A DNA stretch of 47,488 nt from Winogradskyella sp. (GTDB taxonomy: Bacteria; Bacteroidota; Bacteroidia; Flavobacteriales; Flavobacteriaceae), in the NCBI RefSeq assembly GCF_013213975.1, contig NZ_JABSST010000013.1:1-47488 (forward strand), written 5' to 3'. Under the pieces are notes generated by a model that was not told the origin of the DNA, ran no database searches, and saw nothing but the letters and a program-made list of their open reading frames with translations. A program made the position numbers and the translations under genes. Positions 27,099 to 35,597 of the stretch are shown here, in pieces (the first letter of the stretch is position 1; every line of letters starts with the position of its first letter).

Positions 27099-30047
27099 AT
27101 GAATCTCAAACTATCCATTGTTTTAGTCGCCTTGACTTTTCTTTTTAGTTGCAACAACTCTAATCCTATTCCCGCATCACAAAAAGACCAAGCTTTAATT
27201 AAATATGTCAATACCTTTATAGGTACCGGTGGACATGGTCATACCTATCCAGGTGCTACGTTACCTTTTGGCATGATGCAACTGAGTCCAGATACACGAC
27301 TAGAAGGTTGGGATGGTTGTTCCGGTTATCATTACACAGATGAGTACATTTATGGCTTTTCGCATACACATTTAAGTGGAACAGGTATCAGTGACTTTGG
27401 GGATGTGCTCTTGATGCCAACAAACGAAATTAACTTTAATAATGGTGCCAATGGTAAAAAAGGGTATCGTGCTCATTTTAGTCATGATAATGAGTCTGCA
27501 GAGCCTGGTTTTTATAAAGTACATTTAGACTCTACAAATATTGATGTAGAACTAACAGTTTCGCTTAGAAGTGGAATTCATAAATATCAGTATCCTTCAA
27601 GTGACAACCAATATGTTGTATTGGATCTGCAGCATCGTGATAAGATTTTAAATCATAAAATTAATATGTTGAATGCGTATGAAATTAATGGTCATAGACA
27701 TTCTTCGGCTTGGGCAAAAGATCAGCGTTTATTCTATCATATTAAGTTTTCTCAACCGATAAAAGACATCGTCTATGAAGGTGCTGATGGATTAGCAATT
27801 TCAAAAAATTACAAGTTTGAAAGTAAAAAAGCGATCTTATTATTTGATAATCCTAATAATGAACCACTACTTATTAAAACTGGAATTTCAGCAATAGATG
27901 AAAAAGGTGCTAGAGAAAATTTAATTGCTGAAATTGGCGATAAAGATTTTAATACGGTTAAAAAAGAAGCACAAGATTATTGGGAATCTCAGTTAGAGAA
28001 AATCGTTATTGAGGGAAATGATATAGATAGAAAGACCAATTTCTATACAGCCTTATATCATACTATGATTGCACCAAATCGTTATCAAGATGTAGATGGT
28101 CGTTATCGTGGTATGGACCTGGAGATTCATCATGCAGATTTTGACTATTATTCGGTGTTTTCACTTTGGGACACCTATCGCGCTGCACACCCTCTGTATA
28201 CAATAATTGAGCAAAATCGCAGCAACCATTTTATTAACACGTTTTTGGCTAAATACGATGATGGTGGTCTTATGCCTATGTGGGATTTAGCGGGTAATTA
28301 TACGGATTGTATGATTGGCTATCACGCTGTTCCGGTCATTGCTGATGCATTTTTAAAAGGCATTAGAGACTATGATACTCAAAAAGCTTTTGAAGCGATG
28401 AAACATTCTGCAACACGCGATAAGTTTGGATTGAAAGCCTATAAAGCTTTCGGATTTATCCCCGTTGATGAAGAAAGTGAGTCTGTTTCTAAAACTTTAG
28501 AATATGCCTACGATGATTGGACCATTGCACAGATGGCAAAGTCCATGGATAAATCTGAGGATTATGAAACCTACATTCAACGTGCTCAATATTATAAGAA
28601 TGTCTTTGACCCGGAAACAAAATTTATGCGAGGAAGATTCAGAAACACCTGGTTTGCACCTTTTGATCCTTATGAAGTAAATTTTAATTATACAGAAGCT
28701 AACTCTTGGCAATACAGTTTTTACGTACCTCAGGATATTTCAGGATTTATGGAATTACTTGGTGGAAAAGCACAGCTCGAATCTCAACTTGATGAGTTGT
28801 TCAATGCAAAAACAGAAACTTCTGGTAGAGATCAATCTGATATCACTGGTTTAGTAGGACAATATGCGCATGGAAATGAGCCAAGCCATCATATGGCCTA
28901 CCTCTATAATTTTGTGGGTAGTCCTCATAAGACTATGGAAAAAGTTCATCAGATTTTAACCGAATTATACAAGAATAAACCTGACGGCATTTCGGGTAAT
29001 GAAGACTGTGGACAAATGAGTGCTTGGTATGTGTTTTCATCTATGGGCTTTTATCCAGTAACACCAGGAAGTAATCAATATATCATTGGAACTCCACTTT
29101 TTGATAAAGCATCTATTAACTTAGAAAATGGTAATACATTTACTGTAAAAAGTTATGACTTAAGTGATACTAACAAGTACATTGAATATGTGTATTTGAA
29201 TGGGGAACAATTGGACCGATCGTACATCTTTCATCACGAAATAATGAACGGAGGGACTTTAGAATTTTACATGAATGACAACCCAGCAGTTTGGGGAAGT
29301 AGAGATGAACAGCTGCCATCAACAGAAATTACAGATCATATCATTTTACCTTCTCCTTACATTGAAGAAGGAGACATCACTTTTAGAGGGGAAACAGAAG
29401 TGGTGTTGAATATATCAGAGCAAGACGCTACGATTTATTATGCGCTTGATGATTCAAATTTTATACAATACAAGGCACCTTTTATCATCTCTAAAGATAC
29501 TGAAGTGCGTATGTACTCTGAAAAAGGTAATTTAAAAAGCCCTATTTTAATGACTCCATTTTTTAAAATAGATCCAAATCTTAGTATCATCTTAGAAAGC
29601 GAATTCGCCAATCAGTATTCCGCAGGTGGTAATGATGCGCTCATTGATGGCATACGAAGCACAAAAAATTACCGCACAGGAAGCTGGCAAGGCTATCATG
29701 ATCGCGATATGATTGCCACAGTTAATTTAGGATCTTTAAAAGATATTACTTCAGTGAAAGTTAATTTCTTACAAGATCAAGGGGCTTGGATTTTTTACCC
29801 TACTGAAGTACAATGCTTGATCTCCACGGACAATAAAAGCTTTAAAGTATTAGCACCTCAAAAAATAGATGCATCACAACGAAATAGCCAACTCGAAATA
29901 AAAACCATAAAATTTAATATCCCAGAAGGTGAGTATCAATATGTAAAAATCATTGCTAAAAAAATGGGAAAAGTGCCCAAATGGCATTTAGGCTATCCAT
30001 ATGATGGACGAAGTTGGATTTTTGTGGATGAAATTTCAATTAAATAA
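27099..30047 (+). CDS. GH92 alpha-mannosidase lipoprotein
   Basis: The 982-residue enzyme is a predicted calcium-dependent exo-alpha-mannosidase of family GH92, which trims mannose from high-mannose N-glycans. A lipoprotein signal (MNLKLSIVLVALTFLFSC) is followed by the family N-terminus, GTGGHGHTYPGATLPFGMMQ and DGCSGYHY. The (alpha/alpha)6 catalytic part includes SLWDTYRAAHPL, the GNEPSHHMAYLY motif (Glu near residue 593), and GNEDCGQMSAWYVFSSMGFY (acidic pair near 635-636). All expected acidic residues are present. After about residue 765 it carries a chitobiase-like C-terminal domain and a discoidin-like module resembling the tail of the GH20 neighbour. The transporter starts 21 bp downstream. 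Confidence 0.96.
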   Translation: MNLKLSIVLVALTFLFSCNNSNPIPASQKDQALIKYVNTFIGTGGHGHTYPGATLPFGMMQLSPDTRLEGWDGCSGYHYTDEYIYGFSHTHLSGTGISDFGDVLLMPTNEINFNNGANGKKGYRAHFSHDNESAEPGFYKVHLDSTNIDVELTVSLRSGIHKYQYPSSDNQYVVLDLQHRDKILNHKINMLNAYEINGHRHSSAWAKDQRLFYHIKFSQPIKDIVYEGADGLAISKNYKFESKKAILLFDNPNNEPLLIKTGISAIDEKGARENLIAEIGDKDFNTVKKEAQDYWESQLEKIVIEGNDIDRKTNFYTALYHTMIAPNRYQDVDGRYRGMDLEIHHADFDYYSVFSLWDTYRAAHPLYTIIEQNRSNHFINTFLAKYDDGGLMPMWDLAGNYTDCMIGYHAVPVIADAFLKGIRDYDTQKAFEAMKHSATRDKFGLKAYKAFGFIPVDEESESVSKTLEYAYDDWTIAQMAKSMDKSEDYETYIQRAQYYKNVFDPETKFMRGRFRNTWFAPFDPYEVNFNYTEANSWQYSFYVPQDISGFMELLGGKAQLESQLDELFNAKTETSGRDQSDITGLVGQYAHGNEPSHHMAYLYNFVGSPHKTMEKVHQILTELYKNKPDGISGNEDCGQMSAWYVFSSMGFYPVTPGSNQYIIGTPLFDKASINLENGNTFTVKSYDLSDTNKYIEYVYLNGEQLDRSYIFHHEIMNGGTLEFYMNDNPAVWGSRDEQLPSTEITDHIILPSPYIEEGDITFRGETEVVLNISEQDATIYYALDDSNFIQYKAPFIISKDTEVRMYSEKGNLKSPILMTPFFKIDPNLSIILESEFANQYSAGGNDALIDGIRSTKNYRTGSWQGYHDRDMIATVNLGSLKDITSVKVNFLQDQGAWIFYPTEVQCLISTDNKSFKVLAPQKIDASQRNSQLEIKTIKFNIPEGEYQYVKIIAKKMGKVPKWHLGYPYDGRSWIFVDEISIK

Positions 30048-30068
30048 AAGACTAACAAATCAATATAA

Positions 30069-31742
30069 ATGCACAATCAAAATAATAAATCGGCCTTAGC
30101 AACCTTAGTCACTGTCTTCTTTTTCTGGGGATTTTTTGCAGCGTCTAATAACATCTTCATTCCATTCTGTAAAACCTATTTTAATATTGACCAGTTTCAA
30201 TCGCAGTTGGTTGATTTTGCCTTTTATGGAGCCTATTATATAGGTGCCCTGTTATTATTCATTTTTTCGAGTTTTATTAAAAAGGATATTCTTAATATTT
30301 GGGGCTACAAGAATGGTATTATTTACGGTCTTTTAATTTCTACTATAGGCTCGATAATTATGTATTTAGTAGTCAATGGTGCTGAAAAAGGTCAGACTGA
30401 AATCTTCTATTTTGTACTTTTTGCACTTTTCATTGTTGCCTTGGGCTTTTCCTTACAACAAACGGCTGCAAATCCTTTCGCCATTGCCTTAGGCGATCCT
30501 CAAACGGGCTCGCATCGACTAAATTTAGCAGGTGGTATCAATTCCTTCGGAACTACGATTGGACCGCTCGTTGTATCCTATATTATTTTTGGTGCTGCTG
30601 CACTTTCAAACGAGGAATTTACCAATAAAATTTTAAACGATGAAATTTCATTGAAAACGGTGCAAACTCTTTATATAGGTATCGGTATTCTGTTCTTAGT
30701 GGCTGCTAGCTTGTTTTATTTTTCAAAGCAATTACCATCACTGAAATCAGATTTAGCTTTTGAACCTGCCAACAAAGCCCGAAACTTACTTATCATCTTA
30801 ACCCTTGTGATTATAAGCTGCTTTGGCTATATATTCAGCACCTACAAAGGTAATTCAGAAGCTACTGAAAGTATTGAACAAACACGATTGCTACTCCTAT
30901 TTGTTGCACTTTTAGCGGTAGTTGCAACTGTTTTTGTCGCCTACTCTAGTGCAGCAAAAAATGATAAAGGTTGGGGTGCAATGAAATATCCGCAACTGGT
31001 TTTAGGGATGTTAGCCATTTTCATGTATGTCGGTGTAGAGGTAACCATTGGAAGTAATCTTGGTGAATTACTAAAGCAAGAGATTGAGACCTCTGGACTT
31101 AATTCACTTGGTCTTCCAGTGCTTAATGATTCGCAACTCGGAATTTATATATCCTTATATTGGGGTGGACTTATGATTGGTCGTTGGGTTGGTGCCATAA
31201 CAGTTTTTGACCCAAGTAAAGGCCTTAAGAATGTTCTTCTAATCATCGTTCCATTTATTGCATTTGGAGTTATTTTAACCGTTAACTACATTGCTGGGAA
31301 TGAATTTTCGGCTAAAGAAATTCTATTTTTTGCCGTTTGTATCGCTATTCAGGTATTAGGCTTTTTCTTAGCAAGAGATCGTCCGGTTAAAACCCTTAAA
31401 GTATTTAGCCTTTTAGGTATGCTAGGAATGCTCATTGGATTATTTGCTTCTGGAAATGTTGCGCTTTTTGCATTTTTATCTGGTGGCCTCTTCTGTTCTA
31501 TCATGTGGCCATGTATATTCACGTTGAGTATTGCAGGCCTTGGAAAGTACACATCTCAAGGATCCGCATTTTTAATTATGATGATTTTAGGTGGTGCCAT
31601 CATTCCCCCACTACAAGGAAAACTTGCAGATGTATTTTCAATTCAATCTTCTTATTGGATTGCCGTAGGATGTTTTACCTACTTATTGTTCTATGCCTTT
31701 AGAACTAAAACAATTTTAGATAAGCAAGGTGTTGAATACTAA
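30069..31742 (+). CDS. Sugar MFS transporter (FucP-like)
   Basis: The 557-residue protein belongs to the FucP-type sugar:proton symporters of the major facilitator superfamily. Family motifs include [17 protein letters not shown] at the first helix and [15 protein letters not shown] and [17 protein letters not shown] in the N-terminal half. In the C-terminal half are [28 protein letters not shown] and [14 protein letters not shown]. It is longer than E. coli FucP; the extra length includes hydrophobic stretches near residues 240-300, so there may be two added helices. Position between GH92 and the glycosylasparaginase suggests uptake of mannose or GlcNAc released from N-glycans; the substrate is inferred from context. 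Confidence 0.92.
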   Translation: MHNQNNKSALATLVTVFFFWGFFAASNNIFIPFCKTYFNIDQFQSQLVDFAFYGAYYIGALLLFIFSSFIKKDILNIWGYKNGIIYGLLISTIGSIIMYLVVNGAEKGQTEIFYFVLFALFIVALGFSLQQTAANPFAIALGDPQTGSHRLNLAGGINSFGTTIGPLVVSYIIFGAAALSNEEFTNKILNDEISLKTVQTLYIGIGILFLVAASLFYFSKQLPSLKSDLAFEPANKARNLLIILTLVIISCFGYIFSTYKGNSEATESIEQTRLLLLFVALLAVVATVFVAYSSAAKNDKGWGAMKYPQLVLGMLAIFMYVGVEVTIGSNLGELLKQEIETSGLNSLGLPVLNDSQLGIYISLYWGGLMIGRWVGAITVFDPSKGLKNVLLIIVPFIAFGVILTVNYIAGNEFSAKEILFFAVCIAIQVLGFFLARDRPVKTLKVFSLLGMLGMLIGLFASGNVALFAFLSGGLFCSIMWPCIFTLSIAGLGKYTSQGSAFLIMMILGGAIIPPLQGKLADVFSIQSSYWIAVGCFTYLLFYAFRTKTILDKQGVEY

Positions 31743-31754
31743 AATCTAATTATT

Positions 31755-32768
31755 ATGAATCGAAGAAAGTTTATTAAAAATACAGCTTTGACCAGCGCAG
31801 GGATAGCTATAGGATCTAGTCTTGCAAATTGCAAAAACAAATCTACTCATTCAACAGAAATCAATGCCCTTACAACTGGAGCTAATGTTAAATCAAAATT
31901 GCCATTAGTTATTGCCACTTGGTCTGTAAAAGAAGCTACAGCCAAGGCTATGGAGGTCTTAGATGCTGGTGGAAATGCGCTGGATGCAGTTGAACAAGGT
32001 TGTAAAATTGAAGAAGCCAATGAAAAAGGTCAATCTGTTGGAAAAGGTGGCTTACCTGATCGTGATGGAAAGGTTACCTTAGATGCCTGTATAATGGACA
32101 AGCATGGTAATTGTGGTGCTGTGGTTTATCTCCAAAATATCACACATGCTGTTTCTGTTGCCAGGAAAGTTATGGAAGACACACCACACGTTATGCTCGC
32201 TGGTGAAGGCGCAAAGCAATTTGCAATATCAAAAGGGTTTGAACCAGAAGATCTATTAACTGAAGCCTCAAAACAAGCCTGGGAAAAATGGAAAGTAGAA
32301 GCCAAATATAAACCCATTATCAATATCGAGAATCACGATACAATTGGCATGTTAGCGATTGACAAAAATGGTGATATTTCAGGTGCTTGTACAACAAGTG
32401 GTCTGGCATACAAAATGGGAGGACGTGTTGGCGATTCCCCAATTATTGGCTCAGGTTTATTTGTGGACAATGAAATCGGTGCTTGTGTTGCCACTGGATT
32501 AGGAGAAGAAGTTGTAAAAACCGTTGGTAGCTTTTTAGTTGTAGAACTTATGCGTCAAGGTAAAGCCCCACAAAAAGCTTGCGAAGAAGCTATAAGCAGA
32601 ATTGTGAATAAGCCCAATAGCAACTACAAAGATTTTCAAGTAGGTTATATTGCCGTTAATAAAAAAGGAGAAACAGGAAGTTACTCAATTCATCAATGGT
32701 TTAGTATGACTAAATTTCAAAATGGAGTTAACGAACAGATACAATCTGACTACTTTTTAAAGACCTAA
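31755..32768 (+). CDS. Glycosylasparaginase (N4-(beta-N-acetylglucosaminyl)-L-asparaginase)
   Basis: The 337-residue enzyme is an Ntn-hydrolase that cleaves the GlcNAc-asparagine link of N-glycoproteins. The N-terminus is a signal with NRRKFIKNT and a lipobox-like SLANC ending at Cys26. The autoproteolysis site is NHDTIGM, with Thr196 as the predicted new N-terminal nucleophile. Before it, GGNALDAVEQGCKIEE is a family motif; after it come ACTTSGLAYKMGGRVGDSPI and GSGLFVDN, which form the substrate pocket. It resembles the Elizabethkingia (Flavobacterium) meningosepticum enzyme in layout. It lies 12 bp after the transporter, and its stop codon overlaps that of the convergent aldehyde dehydrogenase. 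Together with GH92 and GH20 it completes breakdown to free asparagine and GlcNAc. Confidence 0.94.
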   Translation: MNRRKFIKNTALTSAGIAIGSSLANCKNKSTHSTEINALTTGANVKSKLPLVIATWSVKEATAKAMEVLDAGGNALDAVEQGCKIEEANEKGQSVGKGGLPDRDGKVTLDACIMDKHGNCGAVVYLQNITHAVSVARKVMEDTPHVMLAGEGAKQFAISKGFEPEDLLTEASKQAWEKWKVEAKYKPIINIENHDTIGMLAIDKNGDISGACTTSGLAYKMGGRVGDSPIIGSGLFVDNEIGACVATGLGEEVVKTVGSFLVVELMRQGKAPQKACEEAISRIVNKPNSNYKDFQVGYIAVNKKGETGSYSIHQWFSMTKFQNGVNEQIQSDYFLKT

Positions 32769-34177
32769 AACCATTTTACGGTTACCTTGGCCAACTTTTC
32801 CTTAAAGCGACTATATGGGGGAAATAGCAATTCGTTGATCCCAAAGGTGTATTGTTTAACGATAGCTCGTTGATTGCTAAACGCCTTAAATCCATAAACT
32901 CCATGGCTTTTCCCAATTCCACTATTATTCACGCCACCAAATGGTAAATTATGATTAGTATAATGTACTACATTATTATTAATACAGGTACCGCCAGCTT
33001 TTGTCTTTTTTATAATATGCTGTATGGTTGAACGCGTTTTACTGTAGATGTATAAGGCCAAAGGTCGTTCCTTGGCATTTATATACGCAATAGCTTCTTC
33101 CAATGAATTATAAGTCACAATTGGTAAAATAGGACCAAATATTTCTTGGTTGAGTAAAGTGGATTCCTCACTTAAATTCGAAATTAGTATTGGAGCAATA
33201 AATTGTGTTGACGCTTCAGTCTCACCCCCAACTTCAATTTTTGCACCTAAGTCCTCCGCATTCGCAATATAAGATTTTAACCTTTCAAAGTGCTTAGAAG
33301 ATACAATTCTGCCATATGAGCTAGAACTTTTAGGCGCTGATGAGAAATAGTAGGTAATCCATTTTTTGCAGGCCTCTACGAACTTACTTTTAATCCCTTC
33401 ATCAATTAGAACGTAATCTGGAGAAACACAAATCTGTCCTGCATTCATAAACTTACCCCAAATAATTTTTTTAGCTGCCTTATCGAGGTTCGCCGATTTA
33501 TCTACAATTGTTGGAGACTTTCCTCCAAGCTCTAAGGTCACCGATGCTAAATGTTTTGCCGCTGCGGTCATTACTATCTTACCAACATTTGGTGATCCAG
33601 TAAAGAAAATGTGATTAAACGGCAATTCCAACAACTGTGTTGAGGCCTCAACTTCACCTTCGACCAAAGCTACCTCGGTTTCATCAAATAGATCATCAAC
33701 AATAGTTTTCATTAATGCCGAAGAGTGTGGTGTCATTTCAGATGGTTTAACAATAATGTTATTGCCAGCTGCTAGTGCAGATACTAACGGTCCAAAAGTT
33801 AGATTAAACGGAAAATTCCATGGAGATATAATTAAACAAACACCTTTTGGTTCATGGAGATAGTAAGAACTTGAACCAATCATTGCCATCGGTGTTTTTA
33901 CTTTTTGCTGGCGCATCCACTTATGTAAATACTTTTTGGCGTGTTTTATTTCACCCACAATTTGATAAATCTCAGTTAATTCAGATTCTACTTTGGGTTT
34001 ACCAAGGTCCTTCTGTAATGCTTCTATAATTTGTTTTCGATACGTTTTTTCTATCGCAAATTGAAGTTTATTTAACTGATCAATTCTATACTTGTAATTG
34101 GTACTTCCTATTTTGAGCTGCCTGTTTTTTTGCTTTTGGAATAATTTTAAGTAAGGGTTAATCTCAATATCCACCAT
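32765..34177 (-). CDS. Aldehyde dehydrogenase (ALDH3-like)
   Basis: The 470-residue NAD(P)-dependent enzyme oxidises aldehydes to acids. Motifs are ISPWNFPFNLTFGPL, then KPSEMTPHSS, FFTGSPNVGK, the general base Glu216 in TLELGGKSP, the catalytic Cys250 in NAGQICVSPDY, and EIFGPILPIV. Length and the NAGQxCxxPDY form point to the ALDH3 group, which acts on medium-chain or aromatic aldehydes. It is the only gene here facing the glycosylasparaginase. The stop codons of the two genes overlap, with no terminator between them. A -10 box lies about 60 bp upstream of the ATG. Confidence 0.95.
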   Translation of the reverse strand: MVDIEINPYLKLFQKQKNRQLKIGSTNYKYRIDQLNKLQFAIEKTYRKQIIEALQKDLGKPKVESELTEIYQIVGEIKHAKKYLHKWMRQQKVKTPMAMIGSSSYYLHEPKGVCLIISPWNFPFNLTFGPLVSALAAGNNIIVKPSEMTPHSSALMKTIVDDLFDETEVALVEGEVEASTQLLELPFNHIFFTGSPNVGKIVMTAAAKHLASVTLELGGKSPTIVDKSANLDKAAKKIIWGKFMNAGQICVSPDYVLIDEGIKSKFVEACKKWITYYFSSAPKSSSSYGRIVSSKHFERLKSYIANAEDLGAKIEVGGETEASTQFIAPILISNLSEESTLLNQEIFGPILPIVTYNSLEEAIAYINAKERPLALYIYSKTRSTIQHIIKKTKAGGTCINNNVVHYTNHNLPFGGVNNSGIGKSHGVYGFKAFSNQRAIVKQYTFGINELLFPPYSRFKEKLAKVTVKWF

Positions 34178-34235
34178 AATTATACTTTAATATTTAATTA
34201 TTCATTATTAGGATGCATTTCATCGATGTTATTAG

Positions 34236-34243
34236 CAAACCTA
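34236..34243 (-). promoter_or_regulatory. Predicted -10 element of the aldehyde dehydrogenase gene
   Basis: The minus strand reads TAGGTTTG, a full match to TAnnTTTG, giving a leader of about 50 nt. A short inverted repeat, TTTTCA and TGAAAA with a 4-nt loop (34268-34283), sits 25 bp upstream, about where a -33 element or operator would be. Confidence 0.45.
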
Positions 34244-34451
34244 TGTATTTGATCTAAATCTTTGAGTTTTTCATCTATGAAAACAGCGTTTTTGTTGGTC
34301 TACGAGCCGAATTTGTGCAGTTCATCGATATTTTCAACTTACACATGTCAATCATCTAATTATCGTCTTGTTTCATCCAAAAATTTCATCTCCTGTATGC
34401 AATTGGTTGTTTCTTTGAATCGAAGTTAAAACAAAAAATAATTTAACAGTA

Positions 34452-34712
34452 ATGAAAAAAGGTTTAATCGTTATAGCATTTTTAACTGTATCTCTTGCAG
34501 GATTCGCTCAAAAAGCGTTACCAAGTAATACTCATGCTGACCTTATTGCAACTGTTAAAGCTGAAAAGCCTGAAACAAAAAAATCAATTATTTCTGCTAA
34601 ACTAAAAGCAAAAGTTTTAAAAATAAACCGTAAAAAGAGTAACGAAATTATAAGTATCAAAGCTTATAGAAAAAGTCTTCAAATTAAGGTTAAGACCGTT
34701 AAGCTTTGCTAA
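34452..34712 (+). CDS. Small exported protein with C-terminal cationic block, paralog 1
   Basis: I do not recognise this family. The 86-residue product has a signal peptide (MKKGLIVIAFLTVSLAGFAQ). A variable middle follows, then a highly basic C-terminal half with KINRKKSNEIISIKAYRKSL and an ending QIKVKTVKLC. The last part alternates hydrophobic and Lys/Thr residues, as in an amphipathic beta-strand, and finishes with Cys as the final residue. It is a tandem duplicate of 34934-35194: the two proteins have the same length and near-identical last 30 residues, and the matching DNA extends into the 3' region. It has its own terminator. Function is unknown; export and a structural, membrane-active or disulfide-linked role are guesses. 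Confidence 0.82.
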   Translation: MKKGLIVIAFLTVSLAGFAQKALPSNTHADLIATVKAEKPETKKSIISAKLKAKVLKINRKKSNEIISIKAYRKSLQIKVKTVKLC

Positions 34713-34733
34713 TTAATATGCTATTAACCATTG

Positions 34734-34764
34734 AAAAGCCGAGACATAAGTTTCGGCTTTTTTT
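34734..34764 (+). terminator. Intrinsic terminator after small exported protein 1
   Basis: AAAAGCCGA (34734-34742) pairs with TCGGCTTTT (34753-34761), and the T run continues to 34764. It ends the transcript of the 34452-34712 gene. Confidence 0.88.
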
Positions 34765-34933
34765 GTTGCGGATTTTCAAGTAAGTGTCAATGAATGGTCT
34801 TAAAAAATAAGCCATATCTGTCTAACGCCTAATAAATACCATTCATCGAAGTTTCTACCAAAGTTTGTCGAAATATCCGAGCAACTACTTAAATCCCATT
34901 GTTTCTTTAAAGTATAAAAAACATTTAATAGTG

Positions 34934-35194
34934 ATGAAAAAAGATTTAATCATATCAATATTGTTAACCATTTCCTTCGCAGGATATTCGCAGCAGGATT
35001 TAGGGTCTGCAAATGGTTTAAATCTTTGTCAAATCATTAAAGTAGACAGATCAGAGGCGGCTAAAAAAGTAAGTACCGCAAAAGTTAAAACACAGTTGTT
35101 AAAAATAAATAAAAAGAAGAGTAATGAAATTATAAGTATTAAAGCTTACAAAAAAAGTCTTCAAATTAAGATAAAGACCATTAAGCTTTGTTAA
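34934..35194 (+). CDS. Small exported protein with C-terminal cationic block, paralog 2
   Basis: This is the second of two tandem paralogs, also 86 residues. I chose the ATG at 34934 because it starts a proper signal peptide (MKKDLIISILLTISFAGYSQ); an in-frame TTG at 34865 would add a leader lacking that character. The middle differs from paralog 1 and has one additional Cys (NLCQIIKV). The C-terminal block is nearly the same: KINKKKSNEIISIKAYKKSL, then QIKIKTIKLC to the end. Conservation of this block against a divergent middle implies that the C-terminal strand and final Cys carry the function. A TTGTTTCTTT block occurs upstream of both paralogs, 24-45 bp before the ATG, and may be part of their promoters. 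Confidence 0.82.
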   Translation: MKKDLIISILLTISFAGYSQQDLGSANGLNLCQIIKVDRSEAAKKVSTAKVKTQLLKINKKKSNEIISIKAYKKSLQIKIKTIKLC

Positions 35195-35217
35195 ATAGAA
35201 TGCTATTAACCGATAAC

Positions 35218-35238
35218 AGCCGAAACAATGTTTCGGCT
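35218..35238 (+). terminator. Hairpin terminator after small exported protein 2
   Basis: AGCCGAAAC (35218-35226) pairs perfectly with GTTTCGGCT (35230-35238) around a 3-nt loop. The T run after it is weak. The stem core matches the terminator of paralog 1, and an ATGCTATTAACC block precedes both, so the duplication included the 3' region. Confidence 0.75.
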
Positions 35239-35359
35239 ATTTGTCTAATGTGTTGAATAAAACAGAAAAACTTATAATCAGCGCAACTCTATCAAATTGA
35301 GATGGTAAAAAAGGCATACACATAGACCTTAAAATCAAAACTCACTAAAAACACAACTC

Positions 35360-35450
35360 TAAGCTCTAGATGGGACTTGGAACGACAGATAACAGAATTA
35401 CTATATGCACTAACAAGTCCGGCAAGGTTAAACCTCATGGGCATAGCTTA
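35360..35450 (+). ncRNA. Candidate structured RNA in the gap before the TPR histidine kinase
   Basis: The 403-bp gap 35195-35597 has no supported gene. Within it, bases 35360-35450 are richer in G and C than the surroundings and could fold as an outer stem enclosing two hairpins. The outer stem is TAAGCT (35360-35365) with AGCTTA (35445-35450). The inner stems are GGACTTG (35373-35379) with CAAGTCC (35414-35420), and AGG with CCT around 35425-35435. The stems are short and the strand is not certain. A -10-like TAGTTTTA (35564-35571) for the kinase gene lies further downstream. It could be a small RNA or chance; no family is assigned. Confidence 0.3.
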
Positions 35451-35597
35451 AACGTAAAACTACAAAAGGAAGCGACTTCTTTCTTTTACTCAATTAATAT
35501 TTTAATGCACATGTAAAAAATTACCTCTCACCCATTTATTGCATAAATTATAATATAATTGGCTAGTTTTAAGCTGTATTAAATACCTTTAAGCAAT

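Noticed and set aside
28995..29010. GNEDCG in GH92 as a possible change of a catalytic Asp
   Set aside because: The GNED form is common in GH92 sequences I know, so no loss of activity is implied.
34285..34330. tRNA-like 3' end (TTGGTCTACGAGCC)
   Set aside because: No cloverleaf can be formed; only a short resemblance to the tRNA-Gln 3' region.
34865..34933. Longer N-terminus for small exported protein 2 from a TTG
   Set aside because: The added residues precede a clear signal peptide, and the paralog starts at the equivalent ATG.
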